Source: Flavobacterium sp. (lineage in GTDB: Bacteria; Bacteroidota; Bacteroidia; Flavobacteriales; Flavobacteriaceae). From it: 64,000 nt of DNA. Positions 26,155-35,181 of this stretch are shown here, one piece after another. Below the pieces are notes generated by a model that had not been told where the DNA came from, ran no database searches, and worked only from the letters and a program-made list of their open reading frames with translations. The position numbers were made by a program, and so were the translations under genes. The stretch's first letter is position 1; every line of letters begins with the position of its first letter. The stretch is from the NCBI RefSeq assembly GCF_027531905.1, contig NZ_JAPZSU010000042.1:36861-100860 (forward strand), in the 5' to 3' direction.

Positions 26155-27933
26155 ATGAAAAAACTCTTTCTACATATCGCGCTGTTTTTTTCATGGATTT
26201 GTTTTTCTCAAAACGAACAATTGGCTCAATATTTTTATGAAAAAGGAGATTTTGAAAAAGCCAAATTAGGGTACGAAGAATTACTCAAAAGTATCCCGCA
26301 AAACTCTCAATATTTTCTCAGAACAATTGATTGCTATCAACAATTGCAACAATATGATTTGGCCGAAAAAACCATACAAACGCGTTATTCTAAATACAAA
26401 CAAGCTTTTTTATTAGTCGAAATGGGCTACAATTGGCAGTTGCAAAAAAACGAAGCCAAAGCCAAAAGTTATTACGAACAAGCGCTCGAAAGCATTCGTA
26501 AAAATCCTAACGAAGTCTATGGTGTAGCCAATGCTTTTGAAAAAAAAGTGATTTTAGAATACGCCGTAAAAGCCTATCAAACCGCGGCTGAATTAGACGC
26601 GACTTTTAATTTTAATTATCAAATGGCCTTGCTTTATGGGCAATTAGGCAAAACCGATTTGATGATTACCACATTTTTGGATGAAGCCTTTATTAATCCG
26701 CAAAATTCGAATTTGATTCAGCATCAATTGTCTCGTTATATGTCGGACGAGAGCGATACTTCATTTTCTGATTCTTTAAAAAAGGCTTTGATTTTACGCA
26801 CACAAAAAGACCAAGATATCTTCTGGAATCAGTATTTGAGTTGGTTTTATGTACAACAAAAAGAGTTTGGCAAAGCATTCATTCAAGAAAAAGCCATTTA
26901 TAAACGCAATCCAGAATCCTTGGCTGAAATCGTAAGTTTAGGACAAATGGCAATTGAGGAAGACCAAACCGAAGCGGCAACCGAAATACTAGGTTATGTT
27001 TTAGAAAACACTAAGAATCTAGAAACATTGATACAAGCCAATACGTACTTGATAGAAATGAAATTGGCCAAAGCAAAACCCGCTGATTTTATTGCCATTG
27101 ATACGCAGCTTAAGTCCTTATTGCAGCAATTTGAAATCAATCCGTTTACATTGAAATTGCAATTAATTCAAGCACATTTTACGGCTTTTAGTTTAAAAAA
27201 ACCAGAAGAAGCAAAAGCAATTATTACTAAAGCATTGGCACTACCGTTAAACGATTACCAAATTGCCAATGCCAAAATGGAATTGGCCGATATTTTTTTA
27301 TTTGAAGAAAAATACAACCAAGCTTTGCTGTACTATTCCCAAATTGAATTGGATTTGAAGAACGATGTAATGGCGCATGAAGCCAGTTTAAAAGCAGCAA
27401 AAACGAGTTATTTTAAAACCGATTTTGATTGGGCTTTGAAGCAATTTAAAGAATTGAAATCTGCCAATACGCAATTGATTGCCAATGATGCTTTGGAGTA
27501 TTTTTTATTAATCAATGATAATACTGTTGCCGATTCGACCCAAACGGCTTTGAAGCAATTTGCCAAAGGAGACTATTTGATGTATCAAAAACGCAACGAT
27601 GAAGCTATTGCTCATTTCCAAAAGATGCTACAGCAATTCAAAGGACAAGAGATTGAAGCGGTGACTCTTTTACGATTAGGAAAATTGTATGAGACGACTG
27701 GTAATTATACTTTGGCATTGCAACAATATCAGGCAATAATTGCTCAACATAGTGATGGCATATACATCGATGAAGGCTTGTTTTTTGCAGCGGAACTCTA
27801 TGTGAAATACTTAAACGACCCCGAAAAAGCAAAACCACTTTATGAAAAAATGATTTTTAACCATCAAGACAGTATTTATTTTGTTGAGGCAAGGAAAAAA
27901 TTCAGACAGTTAAGAGGCGATAAAAATCTTTAA
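26155..27933 (+). CDS. Exported tetratricopeptide-repeat protein
   Basis: 592 residues beginning with a signal peptide (MKKLFLHIALFFSWICFSQ). Almost the entire mature part is TPR-like helical pairs: early repeats YFYEKGDFEKAKLGYEELL and YQQLQQYDLAEKTIQTRY, late repeats LLRLGKLYETTGNYTLALQQY and LFFAAELYVKYLNDPEKAKPLY. No catalytic motif. Periplasmic/cell-envelope scaffold likely; partners unknown. A TAATTTCG box lies only about 10 nt before the ATG. Confidence 0.85.
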   Translation: MKKLFLHIALFFSWICFSQNEQLAQYFYEKGDFEKAKLGYEELLKSIPQNSQYFLRTIDCYQQLQQYDLAEKTIQTRYSKYKQAFLLVEMGYNWQLQKNEAKAKSYYEQALESIRKNPNEVYGVANAFEKKVILEYAVKAYQTAAELDATFNFNYQMALLYGQLGKTDLMITTFLDEAFINPQNSNLIQHQLSRYMSDESDTSFSDSLKKALILRTQKDQDIFWNQYLSWFYVQQKEFGKAFIQEKAIYKRNPESLAEIVSLGQMAIEEDQTEAATEILGYVLENTKNLETLIQANTYLIEMKLAKAKPADFIAIDTQLKSLLQQFEINPFTLKLQLIQAHFTAFSLKKPEEAKAIITKALALPLNDYQIANAKMELADIFLFEEKYNQALLYYSQIELDLKNDVMAHEASLKAAKTSYFKTDFDWALKQFKELKSANTQLIANDALEYFLLINDNTVADSTQTALKQFAKGDYLMYQKRNDEAIAHFQKMLQQFKGQEIEAVTLLRLGKLYETTGNYTLALQQYQAIIAQHSDGIYIDEGLFFAAELYVKYLNDPEKAKPLYEKMIFNHQDSIYFVEARKKFRQLRGDKNL

Positions 27934-28019
27934 AAATGGTAATTTCAATAGTAAATATAAATAGTTTGTTCTTTCAAAGTCTTACTACTTAATACTCCAA
28001 TCTTAATACTTTTTAAACA

Positions 28020-28331
28020 ATGATTATATACAACGTTACCATCAATATTCACGAAAGTGTACACGACAAATGGATGATTTGGATGCAGCACAAGCACATT
28101 CCAGAAATATTAGCGACAGGCAAATTTTCAAATGCAAGAATGGTTCGCGTTTTGGTCGAAGAAGAAATGGGAGGACTTACTTATTCTGTTCAATACACCA
28201 CAGATAGCAGAGAAACATTACAAAAATACTATCAAGAAGATGCGCCCGCTTTGCGTGAAGAAGGACTTAAATTATTCGGCGATAAAATGCTAGCTTTCAG
28301 AACCGAATTAGAAGTGATTTCGGAGCATTAA
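28020..28331 (+). CDS. DUF4286 family protein
   Basis: 103-residue protein of the DUF4286 family common in Bacteroidota: MIIYNVTINIHESVHDKWM at the N-terminus and the conserved YYQEDAPALREEG near the C-terminus. Ferredoxin-like alpha/beta dimeric-barrel fold is plausible. No signal or membrane segment. Function unknown. It sits between the TPR gene and rsmA, as a possibly independent unit. Confidence 0.85.
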   Translation: MIIYNVTINIHESVHDKWMIWMQHKHIPEILATGKFSNARMVRVLVEEEMGGLTYSVQYTTDSRETLQKYYQEDAPALREEGLKLFGDKMLAFRTELEVISEH

Positions 28332-28357
28332 AAACGATAGCTCCATTGGTGCCAATA

Positions 28358-28394
28358 ATATTGTAATAACGGATTAAATCCGCTAACAATGTTG
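28358..28394. repeat. Nested hairpin downstream of the DUF4286 gene
   Basis: CGGATT-A-AATCCG (28370-28382) inside a looser ATATTGT/ACAATGTT pair. Probably another interspersed palindrome; could act as terminator. Confidence 0.45.
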
Positions 28395-28457
28395 TAGAAA
28401 AAAGAATTTAAGAACGCATAAATACGCTAACGCCTTCCTGCCTTTGCGGTTAAAAAA

Positions 28458-29243
28458 ATGATTATGGAAAAAGTAAAAGCCAAAAAACATCTCGGACAAC
28501 ACTTTCTAAAAGATGAAAGCATTGCCAAAGCCATTGCCGATACCTTGAGTTTAGAAGGCTACAACGATGTCTTAGAAATTGGACCAGGAATGGGAGTGTT
28601 GACCAAATATTTGCTAGAAAAACCTATCGACACCTATGTTATAGAAATCGATACGGAATCGGTGGCTTATTTGGATGCCAATTATCCAAAATTAAAGGAT
28701 AAAATCATATCTGAAGATTTCTTAAAATACAATATCAATTCCGTTTTCGAAGGGAAACAATTTGCTATTATTGGCAATTTCCCATATAATATTTCAACGC
28801 AAATTGTATTCAGAACTTTGGAGTTTAGAGACCAAATTCCCGAGTTTTCAGGGATGTTTCAAAAAGAAGTTGCCGAACGCATTTGCGAGAAAAAAGGAAG
28901 TAAAACCTACGGCATACTTTCGGTTTTGGCGCAAGCATTCTACGATACCGAATATTTGTTTACGGTTGACGAACACGTATTCAATCCGCCGCCAAAAGTA
29001 AAATCGGGTGTGATGCGCATGCGACGTAAAGAAAATTATACTTTACCTTGCAGCGAAAAACTCTTGTTTACCGTTGTTAAAACGGCCTTTCAACAGCGTA
29101 GAAAAACCTTGCGCAACAGTTTAAAAACCTTAAATTTGTCCGATAAACTAAGAGAAGACCCAGTATTTGATATTCGTCCAGAGCAATTAAGTGTTGAAGA
29201 ATTTATTGCCTTGACCCAAAAAATAGAAGCCGATGGAGTTTAA
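28458..29243 (+). CDS. rsmA: 16S rRNA (adenine1518/1519-N6)-dimethyltransferase
   Basis: RsmA/KsgA dimethylates two adenines in helix 45 of 16S rRNA. Motifs: [15 protein letters not shown] at the N-terminus, SAM-binding [14 protein letters not shown], and catalytic NFPYNIST (NLPY equivalent). 261 residues. The alternative ATG at 28464 ([11 protein letters not shown]) is equally likely as a start. The stop overlaps the mgtE start by 11 nt, so the two are coupled. Confidence 0.96.
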   Translation: MIMEKVKAKKHLGQHFLKDESIAKAIADTLSLEGYNDVLEIGPGMGVLTKYLLEKPIDTYVIEIDTESVAYLDANYPKLKDKIISEDFLKYNINSVFEGKQFAIIGNFPYNISTQIVFRTLEFRDQIPEFSGMFQKEVAERICEKKGSKTYGILSVLAQAFYDTEYLFTVDEHVFNPPPKVKSGVMRMRRKENYTLPCSEKLLFTVVKTAFQQRRKTLRNSLKTLNLSDKLREDPVFDIRPEQLSVEEFIALTQKIEADGV

Positions 29244-30585
29244 AATCAGCAAAGAACTCATTCAAGAGTTAGAGCAACTCATTCAAAGCAAGAACGATGT
29301 AAAATTGGAGTTGTTATTGAATGACATGCACCATGCTGATATTGCCGAAATTCTAGACGAGCTAGAATTTGATGAAGCTACCTATATTTTTAAAGTTTTA
29401 GATAGCGAAAAAACAGCCGAAATCCTTCTAGAACTAGAAGACGATTTGAGAGAAAACATCTTGAGCCGTCTTTCCCCAAAAGAAATCGCTGAAGAGCTTG
29501 ATGAATTAGAAACCAATGATGCGGCAGACATTATTGCCGAATTATCGCAAGACATCAAAGCCGAAGTAATATCAGAATTGCAAGACGTAGAGCACGCTAA
29601 AGACATTGTCGAATTGTTGCGCTATGACGAAGATACTGCTGGGGGAATCATGCACAAAGAGTTAGTGAAAGTCAACGAAAACTGGAACGTACTCACTTGT
29701 GTCAAAGAAATGCGAATTCAAGCCGAAAATATATCACGCGTACACTCCATTTATGTAGTAGATGATGACGGAAGACTAAAAGGACGTTTGTCGCTCAAAG
29801 ACTTGTTAACCACTTCTACACGAACTGCAATCAGCGATGTGTACATAAGAAAATTAAATTTTGTAAACGTAGATACCGAAGATGTTGAGGTAGCACGTAT
29901 CATGCAAAAATACGACTTAGAAGCCATTCCTGTAGTGGATGAATTAGGTCGTTTAGTGGGTAGAATCACCATCGATGATATCGTTGACGTAATCAAGGAC
30001 GAAGCCGACAAAGATTACCAGTTAGCAGCGGGTATCTCTCAAGACGTAGAGGCCGATGATAGCATTATGGAATTGACCAAAGCGCGTTTGCCTTGGTTGG
30101 TTTTGGCGCTATTAGGTGGGTTTATCACCGTTCGCGTGCTTGGTTTGTTTGAAGGCGCCATGCTCGAACACGGAAAATTATTCTTTTTCACTCCATTAAT
30201 CGCTGCGATGGCTGGAAATGTTGGAGTACAATCCTCAGCAATCATCGTTCAAGGTTTGGCAAATAATACCTTAAGCGGTTCGCTGTTCAATCGTTTGGTA
30301 AAAGAAATTTCACTAAGTCTTTTGAACGGATTAATCTTAGCCAGTATCTTGTTTTTCGGAAGCCATTTTCTGCTGAATGTAGAGGTAATTATTGGCGTAA
30401 TTGTAACAATTGCATTGGTTTCCGTGATAATTATTGCCTCATTAATTGGTACTTTTATCCCGTTGTTATTGGACAAATTTGGTATTGACCCAGCATTAGC
30501 AACAGGGCCATTTATTACCACTAGTAACGACATTTGCGGAATTTTGATTTATTTTTCTATTGCCAAATTAGTGCTAGGGTTTTAA
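29233..30585 (+). CDS. mgtE: Magnesium transporter MgtE
   Basis: Homodimeric Mg2+ channel. Domain order: N-terminal superhelical domain (about 1-130, [17 protein letters not shown] repeats), tandem CBS domains (about 135-255), the connecting plug helix, and five membrane helices at the C-terminus (about 275-450) with [12 protein letters not shown] and [19 protein letters not shown] carrying the pore aspartate. 450 residues, normal length. Overlaps rsmA by 11 nt. Confidence 0.96.
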   Translation: MEFKISKELIQELEQLIQSKNDVKLELLLNDMHHADIAEILDELEFDEATYIFKVLDSEKTAEILLELEDDLRENILSRLSPKEIAEELDELETNDAADIIAELSQDIKAEVISELQDVEHAKDIVELLRYDEDTAGGIMHKELVKVNENWNVLTCVKEMRIQAENISRVHSIYVVDDDGRLKGRLSLKDLLTTSTRTAISDVYIRKLNFVNVDTEDVEVARIMQKYDLEAIPVVDELGRLVGRITIDDIVDVIKDEADKDYQLAAGISQDVEADDSIMELTKARLPWLVLALLGGFITVRVLGLFEGAMLEHGKLFFFTPLIAAMAGNVGVQSSAIIVQGLANNTLSGSLFNRLVKEISLSLLNGLILASILFFGSHFLLNVEVIIGVIVTIALVSVIIIASLIGTFIPLLLDKFGIDPALATGPFITTSNDICGILIYFSIAKLVLGF

Positions 30586-30627
30586 TAAGTAAATCTATTG
30601 GGTGAAATTCAAAAAAATAAAAACGTA

Positions 30628-30760
30628 ACCACATAGAGCGATAGATTAATAGCAAATCAACAGAGAAAAAAAGAAATAGCACTATTTCTCACAATAGAAG
30701 AGCTATGTGAATAGTAAAACGTCTATTTATTTCTCTTAAAAACTATATATTCTATGTGGT
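30628..30760. repeat. Nested inverted-repeat element downstream of mgtE
   Basis: Outer arms ACCACATAGA (30628-30637) and TCTATGTGGT (30751-30760) are exact complements; inside is GAAATAG-CA-CTATTTC (30673-30688). No gene in this gap. Confidence 0.6.
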
Positions 30761-30814
30761 AAATAATAATTTCGACAAAAGGTAAGTAATAAAAATAATA
30801 CATTCCCATATCGG

Positions 30815-30846
30815 CTCCCCCTCTTTTGGAGGGGGCTGGGGGGAGG
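30815..30846 (+). repeat. C5/G5 palindromic repeat copy upstream of proC
   Basis: CTCCCCCTCTTTTGGAGGG followed by GGCTGGGGGGAGG; it ends 13 nt before the proC ATG and so lies in the ribosome-loading region. Confidence 0.8.
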
Positions 30847-30859
30847 AAAAAACCAAACC

Positions 30860-31636
30860 ATGAAAGTACACATCATCGGAGGAGGAAACCTTGGCGTTTC
30901 TATTGCCTTAGGTTTAGCCAAGTTTTCACAAGGCCATCAAATCACCATCACACGACGCAACACGGCTAGTATTTTATATTTGCAAGAACTCGGAATCACC
31001 GTTGCAACAGACAATACCTTAGCTATTCAAGAAGCCGACTTGATTATCTTGACCATCAAACCTTATCAAGTAGATACGGTATTGACCGAAATCCTTCCAG
31101 TAATTACGAACAAAACCATTGCCTCAGCCGTTAGTGGTTTATCTATCGAAAATTTACAAAACAAAATAGGCCCTTCACACAGCGCTATCCGAATTATGCC
31201 CAACATCGCTGCTCAATTTGGAGCTTCAGCGACTTGTATCGCCTTCAACGAAAAAAACAAAGAAGCCGCTCAACCGGTAGTACAATTGTTTCAAGACTTA
31301 GGAACCGCGCCAATTATCGACGAAAAACTAATGGATGCCGCCACCGTTTTGGCAGCCAGCGGAACGGCTTTTGCCCTACGTTATATCCGTGCGTCTATGC
31401 AAGCCGGTATCGAAATTGGATTCGATTGGCAAACGGCTCTGGCCATTTCAGCACAAACCGTAAAAGGTGCCGCCGAAATGCTCCTTGAAGAAAAAGGCCA
31501 TCCAGAACAATTAATCGACCGCGTAACTACCCCACAAGGCTGTACCATCGCAGGACTCAACGAAATGGAAATGCACGGTTTCAGTTCTTCACTCATTCGA
31601 GGCATCAAAACGTCCTTAAAACAAATAAAAGGATAA
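30860..31636 (+). CDS. proC: Pyrroline-5-carboxylate reductase
   Basis: Last step of proline synthesis: reduces pyrroline-5-carboxylate with NAD(P)H. The Rossmann motif is MKVHIIGGGNLGVSIALGL; the C-terminal dimerisation domain carries the family signature around LIDRVTTPQGCTIAGLNEME. 258 residues, slightly short but complete. No proA/proB neighbours in the window. The start is fixed by the Rossmann strand at residue 2. Confidence 0.94.
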   Translation: MKVHIIGGGNLGVSIALGLAKFSQGHQITITRRNTASILYLQELGITVATDNTLAIQEADLIILTIKPYQVDTVLTEILPVITNKTIASAVSGLSIENLQNKIGPSHSAIRIMPNIAAQFGASATCIAFNEKNKEAAQPVVQLFQDLGTAPIIDEKLMDAATVLAASGTAFALRYIRASMQAGIEIGFDWQTALAISAQTVKGAAEMLLEEKGHPEQLIDRVTTPQGCTIAGLNEMEMHGFSSSLIRGIKTSLKQIKG

Positions 31637-31643
31637 ATCATTT

Positions 31644-31759
31644 GGGCGTGCCACCCTAAAGCAAAGGGGCCAACTCATGCTAGTCGTGAGTCGGCCCCTT
31701 TCCTTTAGGCTGTCGGGCTATCCGCTCCGCAATGGCGGATTACTCCTATCCCTCACGCG
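31644..31759 (+). repeat. GGGCGTG...CACGC interspersed element downstream of proC
   Basis: Starts 7 nt after the proC stop. GCGTG (31646-31650) mirrors CACGC (31754-31758). It contains a long hairpin (AAAGGGGCCaACTCA ... TGAGTcGGCCCCTTT, extended by CCTAAAG/CTTTAGG) and a second half, GGCTATCCGCTCC ... GGATTACTCCTATCCCTCACGC, that resembles the flank arrangement of the elements at 8297 and 60181 read on their minus strand. Confidence 0.6.
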
Positions 31760-31813
31760 GAAACCACCTTGATAGTCATCTTATTTTTTATTTTATTTTG
31801 AAAGAAAAATCTA

Positions 31814-31821
31814 TATATTTG
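31814..31821 (+). promoter_or_regulatory. Promoter -7 box of the duplicated-domain orphan gene
   Basis: TATATTTG, 20 nt before the ATG at 31842. Confidence 0.45.
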
Positions 31822-31841
31822 GATAACATAAATATCCTAAA

Positions 31842-32480
31842 ATGATTAATTTTTTTTCCAATTGGTTTAATCAGTCTAAAAACGATAATTCATTACAATC
31901 AAATAAAACTATGAATAGTTCCCTGCTCAACAATATTCTTCTCAAATCTCAAGAAAATCGTGAATTGATTTCTATATGGCAATACAATTCAGATAGAAGT
32001 TCATTTGTAGGCTATGTTACAGAAATTAATGAAGAATATATTGGTTTTAGGCACTATACTCGATTTGGAAAACCTGATGGAATTGTATTTATAAAAGTTG
32101 CCAATATAAAAACTATCGATTTCAATGACGACTATACCAAAGTAATGGAATGTTTAATTGAATATTCATCAATAATAGACCAACCTTCAGATTTTGAAAT
32201 CACACTAAATCATTCGGGATATTGGCAATTTGAGGCTGTAAAACAACTCTGCAATGTAAAAAATCAAATAAGCAGTTTTGAAGTAAATGGTTCAGAATAT
32301 TTTACCGGTTTTGTAATTGATTTCTCCGAAGAGGATTTTATATTGCATTGTGTTGGTAAAAATGGAGAAGATTTAGGCAATGCAATTTTTAAGGTTGAAG
32401 ATGTAACCGAAGTCCGTGTGAATGACATTGATGATAGAAGAAGATTATTATTATTTAACTGGCGTAAAGCGAGTTTGTAA
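31842..32480 (+). CDS. Hypothetical protein with two internal copies of a small beta-barrel-like domain
   Basis: 212 residues, cytoplasmic. Two segments resemble each other: SSFVGYVTEINEEYIGFRHY ... IVFIKVANIKTIDFND (about 48-98) and EYFTGFVIDFSEEDFILHCV ... NAIFKVEDVTEVRVND (about 147-198), sharing F-x-G-[FY]-V-x5-E-[DE] and [FI]-K-V-x-[DN]-[IV]-x-x-[IV]-x-[FV]-ND. The spacing and strand pattern look like LSm/SH3-type five-strand barrels. I do not recognise a named family. The first ~25 residues (FFSNWFNQS) are a variable leader. Bounded by a repeat element and a terminator; single gene. Confidence 0.65.
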   Translation: MINFFSNWFNQSKNDNSLQSNKTMNSSLLNNILLKSQENRELISIWQYNSDRSSFVGYVTEINEEYIGFRHYTRFGKPDGIVFIKVANIKTIDFNDDYTKVMECLIEYSSIIDQPSDFEITLNHSGYWQFEAVKQLCNVKNQISSFEVNGSEYFTGFVIDFSEEDFILHCVGKNGEDLGNAIFKVEDVTEVRVNDIDDRRRLLLFNWRKASL

Positions 32481-32490
32481 AAATTATAAA

Positions 32491-32527
32491 AAAGAAAAAG
32501 CGGTTATGACACCGCTTTTTTCTTTTT
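32491..32527. terminator. Bidirectional terminator overlapping the nhaA stop codon
   Basis: AAAAAGCGGT and ACCGCTTTTT flank a TATGAC loop, with A and T runs on both sides. The nhaA stop codon (32504-32506) and last codons are part of the hairpin. Confidence 0.8.
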
Positions 32528-33673
32528 AGTTTTCTTTGCTTTTAAATTGATTTTGAGCCAAATAAAACCAAGGGTTCCTGCCAAAAACGAAGCAATTAGA
32601 ATCGCAATTTTAGAATAATTGATGATTTCCTCCCCGTCGTTTTTAAAGGCCAATAAGGTGATAAAAATGGACATCGTAAATCCTATTCCGCCCAACATTC
32701 CAGCACCAATAATATCTTTCCAACGCAGCTCTTTCGGCAAAGCACAAACGCCAAAAGTCACTGCCAAAAACGAAAACAACCAAATGCCCAAAGGCTTACC
32801 AATAACTAATCCTGCAATAATCCCAATGGTGTTTTCATGCAATAATCCTTCATGCCAATTGCTGTCGATAGCAATTCCAGTATTGGCAATTGCGAATAAA
32901 GGCAGAATAAAAAAGGCCACAGGATTGTGTAAAAAGTGTTGCAAACGGTAAGAAGCACTTTGTGGTCCACCATCCCCAAACGGAATAACAAAGGCCAAAA
33001 TAACGCCTGTAATCGTGGCATGAATTCCTGAATTCAACATAAAATACCACATTGCTATTCCACCTAACAAGTACGGAATCAAGTTGTGCACTTTTCGTCG
33101 GTTCAAAATAAATAGGAAACCCCAAATCGCTAAAGCATAAAATAAATTGAGAAACGCAATAGAATCGGTATAAAAAACAGCAATGACGATAATGGCTCCC
33201 AAATCATCAATAACTGCCAATGCCGTTAAAAATATTTTTAAAGAAGCTGGCACCCGATTCCCCAACAAAGACAAAATTCCAATCGCAAAAGCAATATCAG
33301 TAGCCATAGGAATACCCGCTCCGTTTTGGGTAATCGTTCCAAAATTTAGCGCTAAAAAAATCCCAGCAGGAACAACCATTCCACCCAACGCTCCAAAAAT
33401 AGGTAAAGCCGCATTTTTGATGTTAGCTAGTTCTCCATCATAAATTTCGCGCTCTAACTCTAATCCAATCATTAAAAAGAAAATGGCCATCAAGCCGTCG
33501 TTAATCCAATCGGTGATTGTATGATGCCCTAATGGAGTTTTCCAAAAGGCAATATAATCGGTTTGCAGGCTCGAATTGGCCATAAGTAGCGAGAGGATTG
33601 TTACAAAAAGAAGTAATAGACCACCGGATTTTTCACTTTCAAAGAAGGCTTTAAATGTTTTCGTCAATTTCAT
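32504..33673 (-). CDS. nhaA: Na+/H+ antiporter NhaA
   Basis: Electrogenic inner-membrane antiporter for Na+ and pH homeostasis. 389 residues with about 12 hydrophobic segments; the catalytic DD pair is in LAVIDDLGAIIVIAVFY and the discontinuous-helix region in ATDIAFAIGIL. MGLELEREIYDGEL is the usual conserved early motif. The C-terminal tail is strongly basic (KAKKTKKKKAVS). Its final codons form one arm of the terminator shared with the convergent gene. Confidence 0.96.
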   Translation of the reverse strand: MKLTKTFKAFFESEKSGGLLLLFVTILSLLMANSSLQTDYIAFWKTPLGHHTITDWINDGLMAIFFLMIGLELEREIYDGELANIKNAALPIFGALGGMVVPAGIFLALNFGTITQNGAGIPMATDIAFAIGILSLLGNRVPASLKIFLTALAVIDDLGAIIVIAVFYTDSIAFLNLFYALAIWGFLFILNRRKVHNLIPYLLGGIAMWYFMLNSGIHATITGVILAFVIPFGDGGPQSASYRLQHFLHNPVAFFILPLFAIANTGIAIDSNWHEGLLHENTIGIIAGLVIGKPLGIWLFSFLAVTFGVCALPKELRWKDIIGAGMLGGIGFTMSIFITLLAFKNDGEEIINYSKIAILIASFLAGTLGFIWLKINLKAKKTKKKKAVS

Positions 33674-33788
33674 TGCTTGTAATGTGTTTTTATACGTATG
33701 GCTAATTTAAGCATTTTTAAAGGAACTACTTTCCAGAAAGTAAAAACCGTATTTTTTTCGTTAATTTGAAGGATAAAAAATAGTAGTT

Positions 33789-34736
33789 ATGGACATCAAA
33801 ATCCTTCATATAGACAGCAACAATCCTTTGCTGTGGGAACAATTACAAGAAGCGGGTTTTCACAATGAAGCCGACTTTACTTCTTCTAAAGAAGCCATTG
33901 AAGATAAAATTAAAGACTATCATGGTATCGTGATTCGTAGCCGATTCAAAATCGATAAAAATTTCATCGACAAAGCCACTAATTTACAGTTTATTGCTCG
34001 AGTAGGAGCTGGTCTCGAAAGTATCGATTGTGATTATGCACTAGCAAAAAACATTGCACTAATAGCCGCTCCAGAAGGCAATCGAAATGCGGTGGCAGAG
34101 CATTCTTTAGGAATGATTTTGTCGCTTTTTAACAAACTCAACCGAGCCGATAACGAAATTAGAAAAGGGCAATGGAATAGAGAAAGTAATCGCGGTCATG
34201 AACTAGACGGAAAGACTGTTGGGATTATTGGCTACGGAAATATGGGAAAGGCTTTTGCCAAAAAACTGCGAGGCTTTGAGGTTGAGGTAATCTGTCACGA
34301 TATCTTACCCAATGTAGGTGATGCCAACGCCAAACAAGTTACACTAGAAGAATTACAACAAAAAGCCGATGTGCTGAGTCTACATATTCCTTGGACACCT
34401 GAAACGGACAAAATGGTAAATGCTGATTTTATCGCTTCATTTTCCAACCCATTTTGGTTGATTAATACTTCTAGAGGCAAAAATGTAGTTACTGCCGATT
34501 TAGTTCAAGCGCTAGAATCTGGAAAAATTTTGGGTGCAGGATTGGATGTTTTGGAGTATGAGAAATTGTCTTTTGAAACTTTATTCCAAGACAAAAACAC
34601 GCCCGAAGCTTTTGATTACTTACTGAAAAGCCCTAAAGTTTTACTTTCGCCACATATTGCAGGTTGGACTTTTGAAAGTCATGAACGACTGGCTCAAGTG
34701 ATTGTAGACAAAATAAAGCTACTTTATACTAAATGA
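33789..34736 (+). CDS. D-2-hydroxyacid dehydrogenase (phosphoglycerate dehydrogenase-like)
   Basis: NAD-dependent D-isomer 2-hydroxyacid dehydrogenase, 315 residues. Seen: GIVIRSRFKID, Rossmann GIIGYGNMGKAFAKKLRGF (about 142-160), catalytic Arg region NTSRGKNV, Glu in GLDVLEYEK and His in LSPHIAGWT. The short form without an ACT domain could be a glycerate, lactate or 3-phosphoglycerate enzyme; the sequence does not decide. Monocistronic. Confidence 0.9.
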   Translation: MDIKILHIDSNNPLLWEQLQEAGFHNEADFTSSKEAIEDKIKDYHGIVIRSRFKIDKNFIDKATNLQFIARVGAGLESIDCDYALAKNIALIAAPEGNRNAVAEHSLGMILSLFNKLNRADNEIRKGQWNRESNRGHELDGKTVGIIGYGNMGKAFAKKLRGFEVEVICHDILPNVGDANAKQVTLEELQQKADVLSLHIPWTPETDKMVNADFIASFSNPFWLINTSRGKNVVTADLVQALESGKILGAGLDVLEYEKLSFETLFQDKNTPEAFDYLLKSPKVLLSPHIAGWTFESHERLAQVIVDKIKLLYTK

Positions 34737-34815
34737 TAAGCTGTTGGTTATGAAAAATGTGTAACTTTTTTTATAGATTTACAACTAACTAAATCAATAA
34801 CGAAATTTTACCATC

Positions 34816-35091
34816 ATGGAAGAAACTAAACACGAAGCATGGAATACCTCTTATCCTAAAGCCCAACCCGAAAACAAAAAAATAATTGCTGGAATTTTGG
34901 CCATCGTTTTAGGTGGGTTAGGAATTCATAAGTTTATTTTAGGCTACACTCAAGAAGGAATCATACAATTGCTAATTGGACTATGTGGAATTGGTTCCAT
35001 AATCGGATTAATTGAAGGCATTATCTATTTGACCAAATCGGACGAAGAGTTTTATCAAACGTACCAAGTGGGCAAAAGAGGGTGGTTTTAA
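34816..35091 (+). CDS. TM2 domain membrane protein
   Basis: 91 residues, two predicted membrane helices separated by a short turn: IIAGILAIVLGGLGIHKFILG and IQLLIGLCGIGSIIGLIEGIIYL. The GG-x-G-x-H-[KR]-F-[IY]-LG signature defines the TM2 family. Function unknown. Followed by a strong terminator. Confidence 0.92.
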   Translation: MEETKHEAWNTSYPKAQPENKKIIAGILAIVLGGLGIHKFILGYTQEGIIQLLIGLCGIGSIIGLIEGIIYLTKSDEEFYQTYQVGKRGWF

Positions 35092-35112
35092 TCTTCCAAA
35101 TCCAATATAAAT

Positions 35113-35157
35113 GAGGCGGTCTAGTAATAAAGTATACATCTAGACCGCCTCTTTTTT
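35113..35157. terminator. Terminator between TM2 gene and transglycosylase gene
   Basis: GAGGCGGTCTAG (35113-35124) and CTAGACCGCCTC (35140-35151) form a perfect 12-bp stem followed by TTTTTT. Confidence 0.9.
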
Positions 35158-35181
35158 ATTGGGTAAAAACAAGCTTTTACG

